Below, in pieces: positions 1-11,269 of a stretch of DNA of 64,000 bases. A program made the position numbers and the translations under genes. The notes beneath the pieces were generated by a model. The model was not told the DNA's origin. It worked only from the letters and a program-made list of their open reading frames with translations, and did no database searches. Source of the stretch: Isoetes taiwanensis. Lineage: Eukaryota > Streptophyta > Lycopodiopsida > Isoetales > Isoetaceae. How positions within the stretch are numbered: the stretch's first letter is position 1; the number at the start of each line of letters is the position of its first letter. The DNA is taken from contig JAJEKV010000004.1 in the NCBI GenBank assembly GCA_021234155.1, positions 17,917,310 to 17,981,309 on the forward strand, given 5' to 3'.

Positions 1-32
1 CCTCTCTGAGCTGCCTCATCGGACCGGGAAGA

Positions 33-1003
33 TGTAACCCGGAGTAGTCCCAAAGGGTGATTCCTTGGGATTGCATCTCCGGAGGGCTACAAGCACGTCA
101 TAGCATGATTCAGCCTATCTGCAAAGTGTGCACAAGAGGGGCGGATGGAGTGGACAACCCTAGCTATTGTCTTATGCTAGTCAACGCCATGTTATACTTC
201 CGTCTGTTGATATCTTGAGGCCCTGGCTGTCAGTTGATCCCGTGGAGTCTGAGCCCAGGGTAGTGCCTTGTTATAGTGTCCTTTCATGTTATTATGGATG
301 TATTATCTTTTCCGTGATGATGATGGATGGGCCACCCTTCGTGGTGGTATCTTATTTTGCATGATGATTGTATACTAACATGTATGTATGCTTCCGCTGT
401 ATAAGATTTTCCATGGAGGACGTGGGACGAATGACACCTCCGTGTTCCTCGCCCGGACACTTGGCCATCCTAAGTGGTCCGAGTATGACGGAGGGCCTTG
501 CCATGGTGAGGCTGGTGAGGTAGTCGCCATGGGAGGGGAAGTCCCGTATTTATACGATGGGAGCATCGTATAGATTCTGGAAGCGTCACAGTGAAGGTTG
601 GGAAATAAGCATTTTTGACCCAGACATTGAAGAAAGGATGAGATAAGTGGATGGCCAGATCGATTGGATGGGTCAGCTCGTGGCTCAGGAAGCACCTTCT
701 CGTGAGTCTTTCCATCGTCTTCAAGTTGCTCCAAGAGCTTGGAGGATGTCGGAGGGTGCTTCAGGTGTTGTTCCCCTAACATGATCCATCCGTGAAGAGG
801 GTGTAACCATTGTGACAACATGACCGTCATGGTCTATTCGACCTCTGTAATATATATTGTAATGATATCATTTATAAATAAAAATTCTTTTAAGACTACC
901 ATTGCGAACAATTTCCTTTGTTTTGATATGTTTTTTCTTTTCTTGACTCTTCATCCGAGAGCAATGAGGCGAACAGTCCTCGTGATTGAACCGAATCTCA
1001 CAC
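33..1003 (+). mobile_element. possible solo or terminal LTR
   Basis: The stretch starts with TGTAAC just after a purine-rich run (GGGAAGA) and ends with TCTCACA, so it has the TG...CA form of an LTR. A TATA-like sequence (TATTTATAC) lies near 547 and an AATAAA signal near 867, in the order expected for promoter and polyadenylation inside an LTR. No partner LTR, primer-binding site or coding region is seen in the window, and no target duplication can be tested because the left flank is cut off. This is structural inference only; the open frames inside it look like chance. Confidence 0.3.
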
Positions 1004-1080
1004 AAATAAACTCCTATTTTCAATTACTAATTAGGCCTAAAATGCTTTGTACACCCTTTTTTATTTAAAATTAAAGTGTC

Positions 1081-1111
1081 CAAAAAAAAAAAAAAAAAAA
1101 GAAAAAAAAAG
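1081..1111 (+). repeat. poly(A)-rich tract
   Basis: An A-run of about 18 followed by G and more A. It could be an old retroposon tail on the + strand or a plain low-complexity tract. No element can be traced upstream of it. Confidence 0.7.
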
Positions 1112-2515
1112 AATGGGAATCGCATGAGACCCACTTTAATTAAGTGCGACTTCTTCTTCTTTCTCAGATTGAGTAATAATTCTGGACTTCCCGTCTAAAT
1201 CAACTTGTCAGATAATGCAAAGAAGTTTCAAGATAAGATGTAGCATAATTTTTCATATATATGGAGAGAGAGGTCATAATTCCTACCTCATAATATTATT
1301 CCAGCTCTACAATTTTATACAAAACTTTCCCTTGAAAACAAAGAATTTGTACTCCTGTTCTATCAAATGAAATGCTAATGTATGTGAAAAAACGTCCATG
1401 GGGTAGGGTTACAATTGTGTGTCACCTAATACGCACAACTTGCCACAAGTGGCTTAGAAGTGTGCATGGTAGATAATATTACCAAGAAATGTCAAGACCT
1501 AACCATTTACTCTGCAAAACAGAAGTCTACACCAGCTTTAAAGACTTTTAACTTATTTTTTTCTTTTATATTTCTTGATATATGAAGTATATCCTTGTCC
1601 TGAAGCTATATAAGCTCTCTCCCTTTTCGTATTTTTTAATTATTGATTTAATGTCTTTCTATACCCATTTTTTCTTCCCACTTGAAATTTGAAATTTGGT
1701 ACACACCATTGTGCCAAAGATCCTTTTGAGCCACTTTGCATTTCCAAAGAGGGGTTCCAGATATGGCTCCTCTCTATTCTAAAATATGGGAAGAGCAAGG
1801 CTTTCGGCTATGGCCTCCTTGCAAGAATTCGAAAGGAGTCTCGATTTGCCCCTCTCTAATGCTCAATCCGACTTCTGGACCATCCATACCCATTATCTTG
1901 AACTCCAAAACCTATATGATTCTGCTTCACACAGCCACAAAAGGCTATGCCAAAGTAAAAATCTTATTTCTTGGATGTCCATGAATCCCCTCTCCTCCAT
2001 GCCCAGATTGAAGATTTTATCTTCAAATTTGGATTTCTTAAAGTGTTGCATTATAACTAATTATGGCATGTCATGTTCTTAAAGCCCTAGCAATCACCAT
2101 AGCCTTGTTCTTGAAGCTCTAAACAACCGCCATATCCTTGTCGAAGGGCCTCATACAATGGATCTAGATGTGGCAGCAGAGACCTTGATCGAAAATCCGA
2201 TGCAGATTTGCATTACCTTCAAAGCTTCAGCCTTAAAGGAGGCGGCTTTGTTATGCCCCACAATATTAGTGTTCAAGAATCCAGGCAGACCTGGAAGCTT
2301 GGAGGTACTTGAATCTAGACAGGTGCTTCTTAGAGGTTCCAATTCTTGGAGCCTGAATGAAATATGATGGGCTGCCTATGAGTAATGATTGCGAGGTTCG
2401 GATTCTTGCAGATGATTCTGAGTAATAGCTTGTAGATTGTGAGGTTCCAATTCTTGGGTTGATGCTTGTCATGAGTAAAAGATGGTGAGCTGCAGGTGAG
2501 CAGCAAACGGAGCGG
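1112..2515. other. no assignable gene
   Basis: AT-rich sequence with short open frames. The overlapping frames at 1736-2082 and 2158-2367 show no family motif I recognise. They may be remains of retroelement coding sequence, but nothing supports a name. Confidence 0.5.
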
Positions 2516-2519
2516 GTAG

Positions 2520-2628
2520 TCTTCGTTTTGCAGCCCCCCCTCTGAGATGGCATTACCTCAGCCCTTGATTTCTAGATTGTGTGGTCTGGATCTGTGCCAC
2601 GTCAGGTAGGGGGGGCTGTAAAACGAAG
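2520..2628. repeat. hairpin-forming inverted repeat
   Basis: The sequence CTTCGTTTTGCAGCCCCCC (about 2521-2539) is repeated in inverted form at 2608-2628 with one mismatch, separated by about 67 bp. The stem is about 20 bp. It may be the core of a small MITE or a regulatory hairpin; no target duplication was identified. Confidence 0.6.
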
Positions 2629-2925
2629 GTGTCCCGAACAGGCAAGAGCACAGAGAAAGAACATGCAAAGAAAGGAAGAAATCGGATCTTCAAGCCGATT
2701 TTGAAAGCAAAGCAAGAAAGTGATATTTTTTAAGCGGATTTGAAGCAGATTTTTTGAAGCTAGAATTTTAGAGAGTACCATTACAACACGACCGATATGC
2801 TTGATGAAACAATCGTCTATGTGAAGTCGTTGCAGCATCAAATTGAGATATTTCAAAAGCATGTATTCTATAAACCGATCAATCCATAATTTATAAACTG
2901 AGATTTCTTACTTTTATGTTTTTTT

Positions 2926-3020
2926 TTGGGTTGCCCCTAGGGGGCAAACCCTTGCTCAGTGGCTTCATAGCATATTCTAAGGATATGCTGGTATATACAT
3001 GGTATATTATTGGTATATTA
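2926..3020 (+). repeat. short dispersed repeat with GGGTTGCCCC hairpin
   Basis: GGGTTGCCCCTAGGGGGCAA can fold on itself and is followed by CCCTTG. The same hairpin-plus-CCCTT motif occurs at 3598-3625 inside repeat copy A and, inverted, near 30950-30975, where it is also followed by repeated ATAT-rich sequence. This suggests a family of small non-coding elements sharing one end. Confidence 0.45.
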
Positions 3021-3165
3021 TGAAAACTGCTCCAAACCTGCTAACGCCCTTAAACTGGTTGTCACCGTCGCTACTGGGTTCTTACCGTGTAACCGGTAGC
3101 CGGAACAATATGTCGTTGCCGAACCTTTGGTGAAGGTATGCTAGGAAGAAAATCGTAGAGTTTTT

Positions 3166-3266
3166 TCTTTATCACTGGAGTTCTGAGTACAAGCGGCTTA
3201 CATCATGGATTGGTTTTTTTTTTATCACTTGAGTTCTGAGTACAAGCGGCTTGCATCATGGATAAA
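3166..3266 (+). repeat. 53-bp direct repeat, two copies
   Basis: ATCAC(T/C)GGAGTTCTGAG-like units start at 3171 and 3224, with a few mismatches. A second, smaller repeat (AAGATTGAAGGTCT) follows at about 3278 and 3316. Confidence 0.7.
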
Positions 3267-4255
3267 GCAAGGATGCAAAGATTGAAGGTCTAAATTGGCC
3301 ATAAAGAAAGCAAGCAAAGATTGAAGGTCTGGCAAAACCGCGAGCCAGAAAGCCAGAAGCAAAAGTGGTGTTTCTTCAGAACCCGGATGTTGTTCTGGTC
3401 TAGAAGACGAGGAAGAACAGGGCACATCAGGATCAGCATGAAATAGTGTTAGAGTTGCATTCGTGAAGCATGATGTTTCTGGAGTTGGCAAATGGAGAGG
3501 CGCTCTGCCCAGAAAAGGTACTATTCTCTTCTTCTTATGATCCGGTTAATATGGTACCAAATTGATACCAGATTTCGTTATTAGCCAGTGTCATTTTTGG
3601 GTTGCTCGAAGGGCAAACCCTTGGGAGGTGGGCTGGTGGTGTATGTTTGATTTGATGCCGTTTGGACGGTTGACGTTGAAAAATGGAGCCATGTTGTCCG
3701 GTTGCGGTCGATCTTCGTGAGAATGAGTGGGGTTGTCTTTTGACTGTCCATTTCTCGTAGTTCTGACTGTCCATTTCTCGTAGTTTGTTAATCTAAGTCG
3801 TGAGGGTGTCTTTGGGGGGATAAAGATATAAGTGCCCTGGTTTTCGGGACCCTCTCGCTTCCCTTCCTCCTTCTGTCCTACCCGTGCCTCTAATCCAACC
3901 CATTCTGACCATTCTGAAATTGATCCCATCTGATTCTCATTCTGACCACTTTGGAACTGATCCCATTTGATTCTATGGAGAATTAATCGAGAAAAACCCA
4001 CTGGAAAAAACCCTCATTTTCCCTATTTTCCTTATTATAAGGGGTAAGGTCATGATTTTTGCACCATTACTATGCAGTAAGCAGTGATTCCATTCGCCAA
4101 GATCACCGCCTACGGAATCCCGAAGCTAGGGTAAATATATCGTTAGGCATCTTTGGGCTGTTTGTTATGCATTACGGTGGGGATCCGATGGATTCACGTA
4201 TGTGATATTCGTTCAACAGAATCCATACCTGCCATACGCTTGTTGCCACTAGATG

Positions 4256-4409
4256 ATGTCATGTGCATCGTCATAACACTTCATAAAATCCCAAACTAAC
4301 ACGGATAATCAATCTTTAGTTCATGGTAACAAATGTCATGTGCATCGTCATAACACTTCATAAAATCCCAAACTAACACGGATAATCAATCTTTAGTTCA
4401 TGGTAACAA
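4256..4409 (+). repeat. 77-bp tandem duplication inside copy A
   Basis: ATGTCATGTGCATCGTCATA starts at 4256 and again at 4333, and the unit is repeated without visible change. Copy B has this segment once (about 22716-22790), so the duplication arose after the two copies separated. Confidence 0.9.
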
Positions 4410-4673
4410 AACCCACTCCACCATTTTTATGTACTCAATAAAAAGCTTAGGGAAAAAGGCGTACATTCTAAAGGGAAAAAAATCACCATATAATTAAGTG
4501 GGACTTATTCTGATGGTTGGAAGTCGGTCAGTAAAGTAAGACGCATGCAAATTTAAGCTTTGCTTGCTTTGAATCTCTATTAGATTTTCGCATCATTCAA
4601 CAAGAATTGGTTCATGATATATTCTCCACGCAATTTACAAGTTTGGTTCATTCACAAGAACCGGTTCATTGTG

Positions 4674-4730
4674 GGATTGGGGGAGGGGGTGTGGTTGTGG
4701 GTGGGGGTGGGGGACTTGAAGGGGATGGAT
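4674..4730 (+). repeat. G-rich tract
   Basis: Runs of 4-5 G (GGGGGAGGGGG, GGGTGGGGGTGGGGG) that could form a G-quadruplex on the + strand. The matching place in copy B (22370-22440) is C-rich on the + strand. Confidence 0.6.
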
Positions 4731-5170
4731 TTAAATAAATATAAATTAAATTAATATAAATTGATTTAATTAAATATAATATAAATTAAATTAAATTAAA
4801 TACACGTTAAATTTTTTATGACTCAAATAAAAAACCATTCTGGACTTGCTAGTCGAGAAGGATACGAAAAATCATGTTCTATTTTAGAGCATAGGTTCAA
4901 TCTGCCTGTTGCTGTAAATCGACCCCTTCTTAAGAGCATATTGCTGCTGAGAGCTCCCAGGCTTTCCCATCCCTATTAGAAACCAACACAGAAAATGCAA
5001 AAGCAATTTTCAAAATCTCCATTCATTGAAATACATGATCATGAATAGAAGGAACATAGGTGTGCTGCAGCAATAGTGGCAATAACTTATTTATTGAGAG
5101 TTCCACTACAGATCTTCTCCGAGTCAGCTTTTTGTACGTTCTGCGGCTTTTCAAATCGCATTAGATCTGT

Positions 5171-5176
5171 ATGATG

Positions 5177-5207
<31 letters not shown>
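5171..5207 (+). repeat. (TAA)n microsatellite
   Basis: ATGATGA followed by about nine TAA units. The matching position in copy B holds (CAT)n instead. Confidence 0.9.
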
Positions 5208-5443
5208 CAAGGTGCTGCGCACGGAGGGTTGTCCTCCGTGGCCTGAGGGTGAAGTGGCTTAAATCATACTTCAATTTCATGTTTTCACAATCAATCAACA
5301 TTGCTTCTTCAAAACAATACACTACTTGATACCATGACATTATGAAGATTGGCATGAAGAAATCTCTGATCCTCATCCAAGTTATAGCATGCATGTTGGA
5401 TGGACATTGGAAAAATAAAAAAAAACGTAGAATGATGGCACTT

Positions 5444-7230
5444 GAATTGAATTTTGTAAAGTAACTAAAAAAAAAATGCAAACTGAATTTTGTAAAGTAA
5501 CTCAAAAACGACTTTGGTGAATGAAATTTCTGCAGAAAAAGTTCAAATTCTTTAAGCTCGGATGGCATATACAAAGAGGAAGATCCAGTTCAAGATCCAA
5601 TTCAAGGTATCTGTCATTTGGATCATTCCAGAGTGTTGTTCCAGGTAAACTTTCAAAAATGTTGAAGCTTTATGTCACCTTGCTTTCATAGCTTAATGAC
5701 TCTTGATATTTTGTGTCCTATATATTCGTTCTCTGCCCCATGTTCAGGCTTGCAAGTTTTGCAAAGTTAGAACAGCAACGCTTCTGATTTGCACAATTAA
5801 AAGGCCTTAGTGATGTTGCATTTGTGAAAATTCCGAAATTTCTGCTAATGAACATTTGTATTATTACTGTAGCTACTCTATAGGCGATAAATGTTTGAAA
5901 TAGAAATATTGATTCTTTTCGTGGAGGAAAATAATACTACCTTGTAGTTAGTTTATTAGATTATGATAATACTAGAAAAAGTGCCCAGCATTGCTGGGCT
6001 TTTTGTCGGGCATAAAAATGTCGTAATTATATTTAAAGTGGCTTTAAGTCGATTATGCGAGGGCAAATATTATCTTCTTGAATAATTTTGATTTTCAAAT
6101 AGATTGCATCTTAATAAATATGACGGAGCTTGTCATTGCCGGTTACTTATCAAAAAACAGGAAAATAAAAGTTGTCATGTCTTTGATAATACGATTGTGA
6201 AAGTTGTCATATAAGTAGAGAAATGTAAAGGATGTTTGAAGTTCCTTGGTGGCAGTGAGTTGGTGTCTTCTAATTATATAACTATTACATTTTGTAAATT
6301 ATGAAGATGATAATACAAAATTGAGTATAGAATTGAGTACTTAGTCTTATTTAGAGGAGAGGTGCAAGGGGGGGGGGGGTTGGTAAGGGTAACTATAGTG
6401 TTTGTTTCTCACCTATTCATTGTTTATTTCTCATCTCATTCTTTTAACTTACTTCGAAAACAATTTTATAAGTAGGAGTTTGAATTGATTATGTACTTTG
6501 TGGTGAAGGGGAACATATTTTGAATAACGCCAAAAGATTTTTGTGGACATTGTAGGCTTATGGCAAATATGGTAATGGTAATATTTTGATTTATAAAAAC
6601 ATGTGAACTTAGTAGAGCCATTGTGCAAATAGGTTATGTACATGTAGATGCTGACCCAAGAGTTATAGCTAGTCTCATTATAAATTGAAAATTGACAGTG
6701 GTAGCTTCAAGTCTTCTTATTGGAGAAATGACGGTCGGAGAAATGATGGGCAAAGGATTGTCTACATCAAAGAGGCATGGAAATAGACAATAGAAATAGC
6801 CAAAGGATATTGCTTAAAATTCTCTTAATTTTAGATTGTCGATCTCGCTCTTGTTTTCTTTCTGCAAATATAAAACTATAGATCTCCTTGCAGGATTTGT
6901 AATTCTGAGTACACTATAAAAATTAGAAATCGTTTCTTGCTCAATATGGTAGAGAGACAAACTTGATATATGCAACATCCACTATTTCCTGTAGTACACC
7001 CCTAATGATGATGAGACTTAACCATTGTGTTGTTGAACTTTCCTTGCAAACATTTCTTCAGAATGTTAAGTTCGAAAATGAATGTTCAGTTCAAAAGCAA
7101 GCAACTTGCTCAATCTATTAATATAGAACCTCATGAGGAAGCCTTGCATGAGGATATACTGTTAAACATTTTTGAAAAACCAGTCAGCTTCCCTGCAGAC
7201 GTCATGTTGTGCACACCTTAAAATTGTTGC
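5444..7230. other. no assignable gene
   Basis: AT-rich, with a doubled GAATTTTGTAAAGTAACT at about 5452 and 5484 directly beyond the end of copy A, and a run of 12 G at 6368-6379. No frame here has a recognisable domain. Confidence 0.5.
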
Positions 7231-7231
7231 A

Positions 7232-8315
7232 TTCTAGAATGGGGCTCGCATGAAACCAACAAACCGCCTAGACTAGGCTTCTCATTCATCTCAGCAGATT
7301 TTCTACAATGGTGGATAGTGGGTAGCCGCACACATGCGGACTACCCATGAAAAATAAAGGGAATATCCAATTATATAATTTGGACCCCATAAAATACAAT
7401 GTTAATAGATGTTTGGCTGGTGTACTTGCCGAAAGCATATCACCGGGATTAAAAAACCCCGCCCTTTCGGGTTTTCGAGGAAAAACCTTAGTGATAAGCC
7501 TTCGGCAAGGGGCTTGGACAAATGTAAGGCAGAGAAATCGCTCCCAAAACCCACGAATGGAGAAGTCGAAACAGATGCCGCTCGCCAACCTGTACCTGCA
7601 CATCACCAACACAAAAAACGTGACAAAACAAACCTCCCAGAGTGGAGGGGCTGATCATGCGTGCCACACGACAATAAAACAAAAACCTCTTCAAATAGAG
7701 GGGCTGGTCACGCGTGCCAGGCAACAAATACAATAAACAAAGAAGGGGGGGAGGGTGGGTTCAAAGAAAAGAGAATAAGGTACTGCTGAGAGAGAAGAGG
7801 AAGCGCCGATGAGACGTTGATGCAGAACCGCGCCTAAAATAGTGAACTCTCAACCAGAGAAGGCATGCGCCGCATGCATGCATGCAAGACATGCATGCTC
7901 GCCCCATTCTAGAATGGCGATCCGATGTCTCAGATCGATGGGATTCTAGAATGAGGCTCGCATGAAACCAACAAACTGCCCAAATACCAAAGGACTTCCT
8001 TAACAAAACTGTGGTCGAGGACGAAGGTCACAGGATGAAGGCTAAAGAAGAGCCAAGGGCGAGAAAGGACATGCCACAGCACGAAAGAAACGCCAAATTG
8101 GCCAAACCAAGCAGGGAGAAGCCCCTCCCCTGCCTAGAATCAAAGAAAAGAGAATAAGGTACCGCTGAGAGCCGCCGATGAGACGTTGATGCAGAAACGC
8201 GCCTAAAATGGCGAACTCCCAACCAGAGAAGGCATGCGCCGCATGCATGCAAGACATGCATGCTCGCCCCATTCTAGAATGGCGATCCGATGTCTCGGAT
8301 CGATGGGATTCCAAG
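7232..8315 (+). repeat. block of imperfect direct repeats
   Basis: Two kinds of unit alternate. ATTCTAGAATG(A/G)GGCTCGC with flanking sequence occurs at about 7232 and 7944. A ~180-bp unit containing AAGAAAAGAGAATAAGGTAC, GATGAGACGTTGATGCAGAA and the palindrome-rich GCCGCATGCATGC occurs at about 7762-7946 and 8130-8312. Both large copies end at the same GATCGATGGGATTC. The layout suggests a tandemly rearranged transposable element. The open frames on both strands here are unconvincing. Confidence 0.65.
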
Positions 8316-8319
8316 ACAC

Positions 8320-9110
8320 AACATCCTTGGACAACATTTTTGTGAAAATTATGCTTCATATTGTTATAGTCCATCGAACAGTTTCAACTATTATCATGCA
8401 AAGCCACTTACAGAACTCCTCGAAAGCACAAAAATTTCTAGCAAGCGGTAAGCTTCCTCACCATCAAAACTCTAACTAACATTTGAGAGAGAATCATCTC
8501 AAACCCACATCACATATAACATGTTAAATTACTTCTAATTTGAATGCAAATTACCTTAAAGACATATTATTGGAGTGCGACCATCAACCATGTCTTGCAC
8601 ATTGATACTCTGAGAGGTATACTAATCCCATGTGTTATGTCTACTCTGAGAGGTAGACTAATCCCATTATCCTGCGTTAAAGTTGAAAGAGTATTGTGAG
8701 CATCATCATCTTATTCGTTGAAGCTCAAATCATATAGGCGAATTGTGTCCACATGTTGCATGTATAATTAAAATTGCATTCAAATGGATTTAATAATCCC
8801 ATTTAGATAATAAAATGTTTACATTCTGCTGTAAAAACTCAGTCAGATGAAATCGCCAGGCCAACTACCCCAATTATCCTCTTCCTTGTTCCATAAATTA
8901 TTGACTTTGATGCCCCAATTTCTTGCATTCCCTTGTTTTTCATATTGTTAAACAAGGGCTTCAAAAAAGCATCTACTCTGCAACCTGTGCCATAGTAAAT
9001 ATTAAATTATTCTGAGGAAAAAAAACGTATCTTTCTTCCACACACCTGGATCCCCCTGGGAAAACAGCTGACAACCGTTGAATAAACTCGTTAAACTAGC
9101 AGGTAATAAC
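8320..9110. other. no assignable gene
   Basis: AT-rich sequence with one short direct repeat (CTCTGAGAGGTA, at about 8609 and 8644). Nothing coding is recognised. Confidence 0.5.
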
Positions 9111-9111
9111 T

Positions 9112-9480
9112 GTGAAAGGCAATTCGTCAGCAAAGACGATTTATGTTTTTAATGGTACTAGGTATCCGGGTTGGAAAAGAAAAATAAAATGTGTATTAGA
9201 AAGTGATGATTTGCTTGATTTTGTTATTGGTAAAAAGGAGCGTCCAAAGCAACCAGTGCAGGGTGATCAATTGGTCACTTCTGGCAAAGATTTTGATACG
9301 TGGTTTAAAGAAGAAGAATAGTGGAAGAATATTGAATATGAACACTTATATAAGTACATAGAAAAAGGCATGCCTAAATATGGAAAAGGCATGTCTATAC
9401 TTGGAAGAGCTAAGTATAGATTATGGAAAAGGCATGAGAGCCCAACGTGGCATCTCAACAAATGCAGTAACACATGACAA
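9112..9480 (+). pseudogene. Ty1/copia-type gag remnant
   Basis: The first 69 codons read like the start of the Gag polyprotein of plant copia retrotransposons. There is an F-N-G-T-x-Y-x-x-W-K motif (FNGTRYPGWKRKIKCVLES) followed by the D-D-L-x-D-F-V helix, where copia Gag has its conserved FNG-Y-W-K core. A stop at 9319 ends the frame just before the usual continuation, and a few residues of the same kind follow before more stops. The protein would coat retrotransposon RNA in virus-like particles. Nothing of protease, integrase or reverse transcriptase follows, so this is a truncated relic. The frame opens with GTG, so the native start is not preserved. Confidence 0.6.
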
Positions 9481-9594
9481 TAAATCAAAGTATTGCTTTG
9501 CCAAAGATCAAATGTTGAATAACAGATGGATTACTCAGATACAAACATGATATGCCAAGTGGATGGGTTCATTTTTGCAGATAATAAATATACC

Positions 9595-10172
9595 TTATGG
9601 AGGTGAGCAAACTTGGAAACCGTAAATCAAGCCACAGAATACCTGAAACTCTTCTTTGGGCAAGCGAACCCGTTCTTTTGATGCTTGAAAAATCCAAAGA
9701 TATAACAAAAACCTAAACTTGCAGAAGATCGTGTTGAAGGCACTCTGATCCACAGCCACAATACCGGTGGCCGGCGTAAGAATGTAGGCGGCAAGGGCGC
9801 GAGCCAAATCGACTTTGTTACCATAAAAGGTCTTCTTTGTCCGAAACCACATATGCCATGCCCAAAAGAAGCAAGAACCGTGGACAGAAAATGGCTCTTA
9901 TCTTCAGTCATGGCCGCTCCCAAAGCTCCATTGCAAGAAATCCAAAACCTTGTATAGCATGCTACCGGAAATGAGAAACGTATTTGGCAATAGATTTCAG
10001 ACGGACCTAGAGAAGTACTCTGATTACTCTTGCCTAGAAAAGGAATGAGGCTATGAAAGCGAAAATGATGCAAGAGCAAGGAAAAAAGATCCCAAAGGAA
10101 GCGATTTGAGGGCAGGAAAATTGATGCTCTGGAAAAGTCGTGAGCAAGAATCACCCAGCCGGAATGGTGCAT
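9595..10172 (-). pseudogene. possible LINE 3'-coding tail, frameshifted
   Basis: Two overlapping minus-strand frames (10172-9627 and 9852-9595) appear to be one broken coding sequence. The most telling stretch is HMWFRTKKTFYGNK followed by ARALAAYI. It resembles the W-H-x-W-x-x-R-N-x-x-x-F segment that follows the zinc-binding domain at the C terminus of plant LINE reverse transcriptases. No catalytic motif is present. It could equally be an unrelated decayed frame. Confidence 0.3.
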
Positions 10173-10796
10173 CCGAGAAATCTACCACGACTCCTCAATA
10201 ACCGCAATAACCGCAATGAAAACAATTTTAAAAGCATCTCAACCGTCGGTTTAATTTAACGACCGAGTTGCTCTGCACAAACTATCATTTTGCTTTTATT
10301 ACTATATATAGATAGATGAAGCAATGAGTTAGTTTCTAGTATAAACTGGAGATTCATTGGTTTGCTGTGAACTTAAGTATTATATTCAACCTGCAGGGCG
10401 CACATTAAGAGAACTGAGAAGCTTTCCGGCATGGATGACGGTTGTTCTGAGCTCATAACATTTGACAAATTGCGCAGGAAAGTTTAGCCATCTAGAAGAA
10501 TCCTCCTAAGGATTGAGGTAAGTTCACATGTTTAGCTTCAAGTTAAGGCTGAGAACTGGCGATAGCAAAACCGTTAAAATCTTGAGGAAAGCCCTGTAGA
10601 TCAGTCTTGAATATAAATCAAAGATGAGCCGTGAAACTTTAAAATTATTTGGCTACATATCTCAATCTCAGTTAACATTCCTATTTCTAGGTTCTTCTCC
10701 CATCACAATTTGTTGCACCTTTGTTAGCATGAAAAAAAAAATCCTAACAAATCGATGCACTTCCCAGCTATGGAGAACTGGCATCTGATGTACAAA

Positions 10797-10816
10797 TTGC
10801 AGCAGCAGCAGCAGCA
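10797..10816 (+). repeat. (CAG)6 microsatellite
   Basis: Six CAG units. They lie in a short frame that might be a degraded exon upstream of the limit dextrinase exons, but that reading is not secure. Confidence 0.8.
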
Positions 10817-11269
10817 AAGCCATAAATGTTCTGAGGTAATAATCATTTCTGTCTGTATCATTCTGTCTGTATCATTCTGCTGTCGAGTAAGATTGTAAAC
10901 AAGGTCGGGATGGAAAGCTAAAAGGATAATCACAATGGTATAAAATAATACTGCAATCTATGCCAAATAACATTACTGCAGTCTACAAAGATGCTATCAA
11001 ATTCTAAGTTAGTGGCATTTTAACATCTCAAATTCCTTTTTCCTTACCTTAAATTGTTCTTTTAAGAAGAAACAATTACTATGCCATACCACCATATATG
11101 TTTCATCTTCCTTTTCTCCACATACATCAAATTGTAGGAATATAGATTATGTCGACAATAAGAACACTAGATTTGACTTGTATGTGCAGCAAAGACAAAA
11201 TATATGATAGGTTTAATATGCCTAGATGATCCACCTCATTCCTACATGCTTGTGTTCTTACATTTGCAG

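Larger units (their letters stand above)
3541..5443 (+). mobile_element. 1.9-kb interspersed repeat, copy A
   Basis: This block is repeated in inverted orientation at 21604-23518. Homology begins at TCCGGTTAAT (3541) and ends at GATGGCAC (5443), and the flanks differ completely at both ends, so these are element ends rather than a segmental duplication edge. Both copies carry the doubled segment around 3742-3785 and a microsatellite at the same place. Copy A differs by an extra 77-bp tandem duplication (4256-4409). An open frame of ~136 codons (3591-4001, minus) exists in both copies but has no recognised domain. No terminal inverted repeats, LTR ends or target duplications were found, so the class is unknown. 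Confidence 0.8.

Noticed and set aside
3541-5443. Helitron for the 1.9-kb repeat
   Set aside because: It begins with TC and has no target duplication, but there is no CTRR end, no consistent A/T insertion site and no Rep/helicase.
5161-5574. 137-codon minus-strand frame
   Set aside because: It runs through the (TAA)n microsatellite and low-complexity sequence and is not kept open in copy B.
7232-8315. CRISPR-like array from spaced direct repeats
   Set aside because: Units are long (~180 bp), few and unevenly spaced, and the context is a plant nuclear genome; this is a transposon-type duplication.
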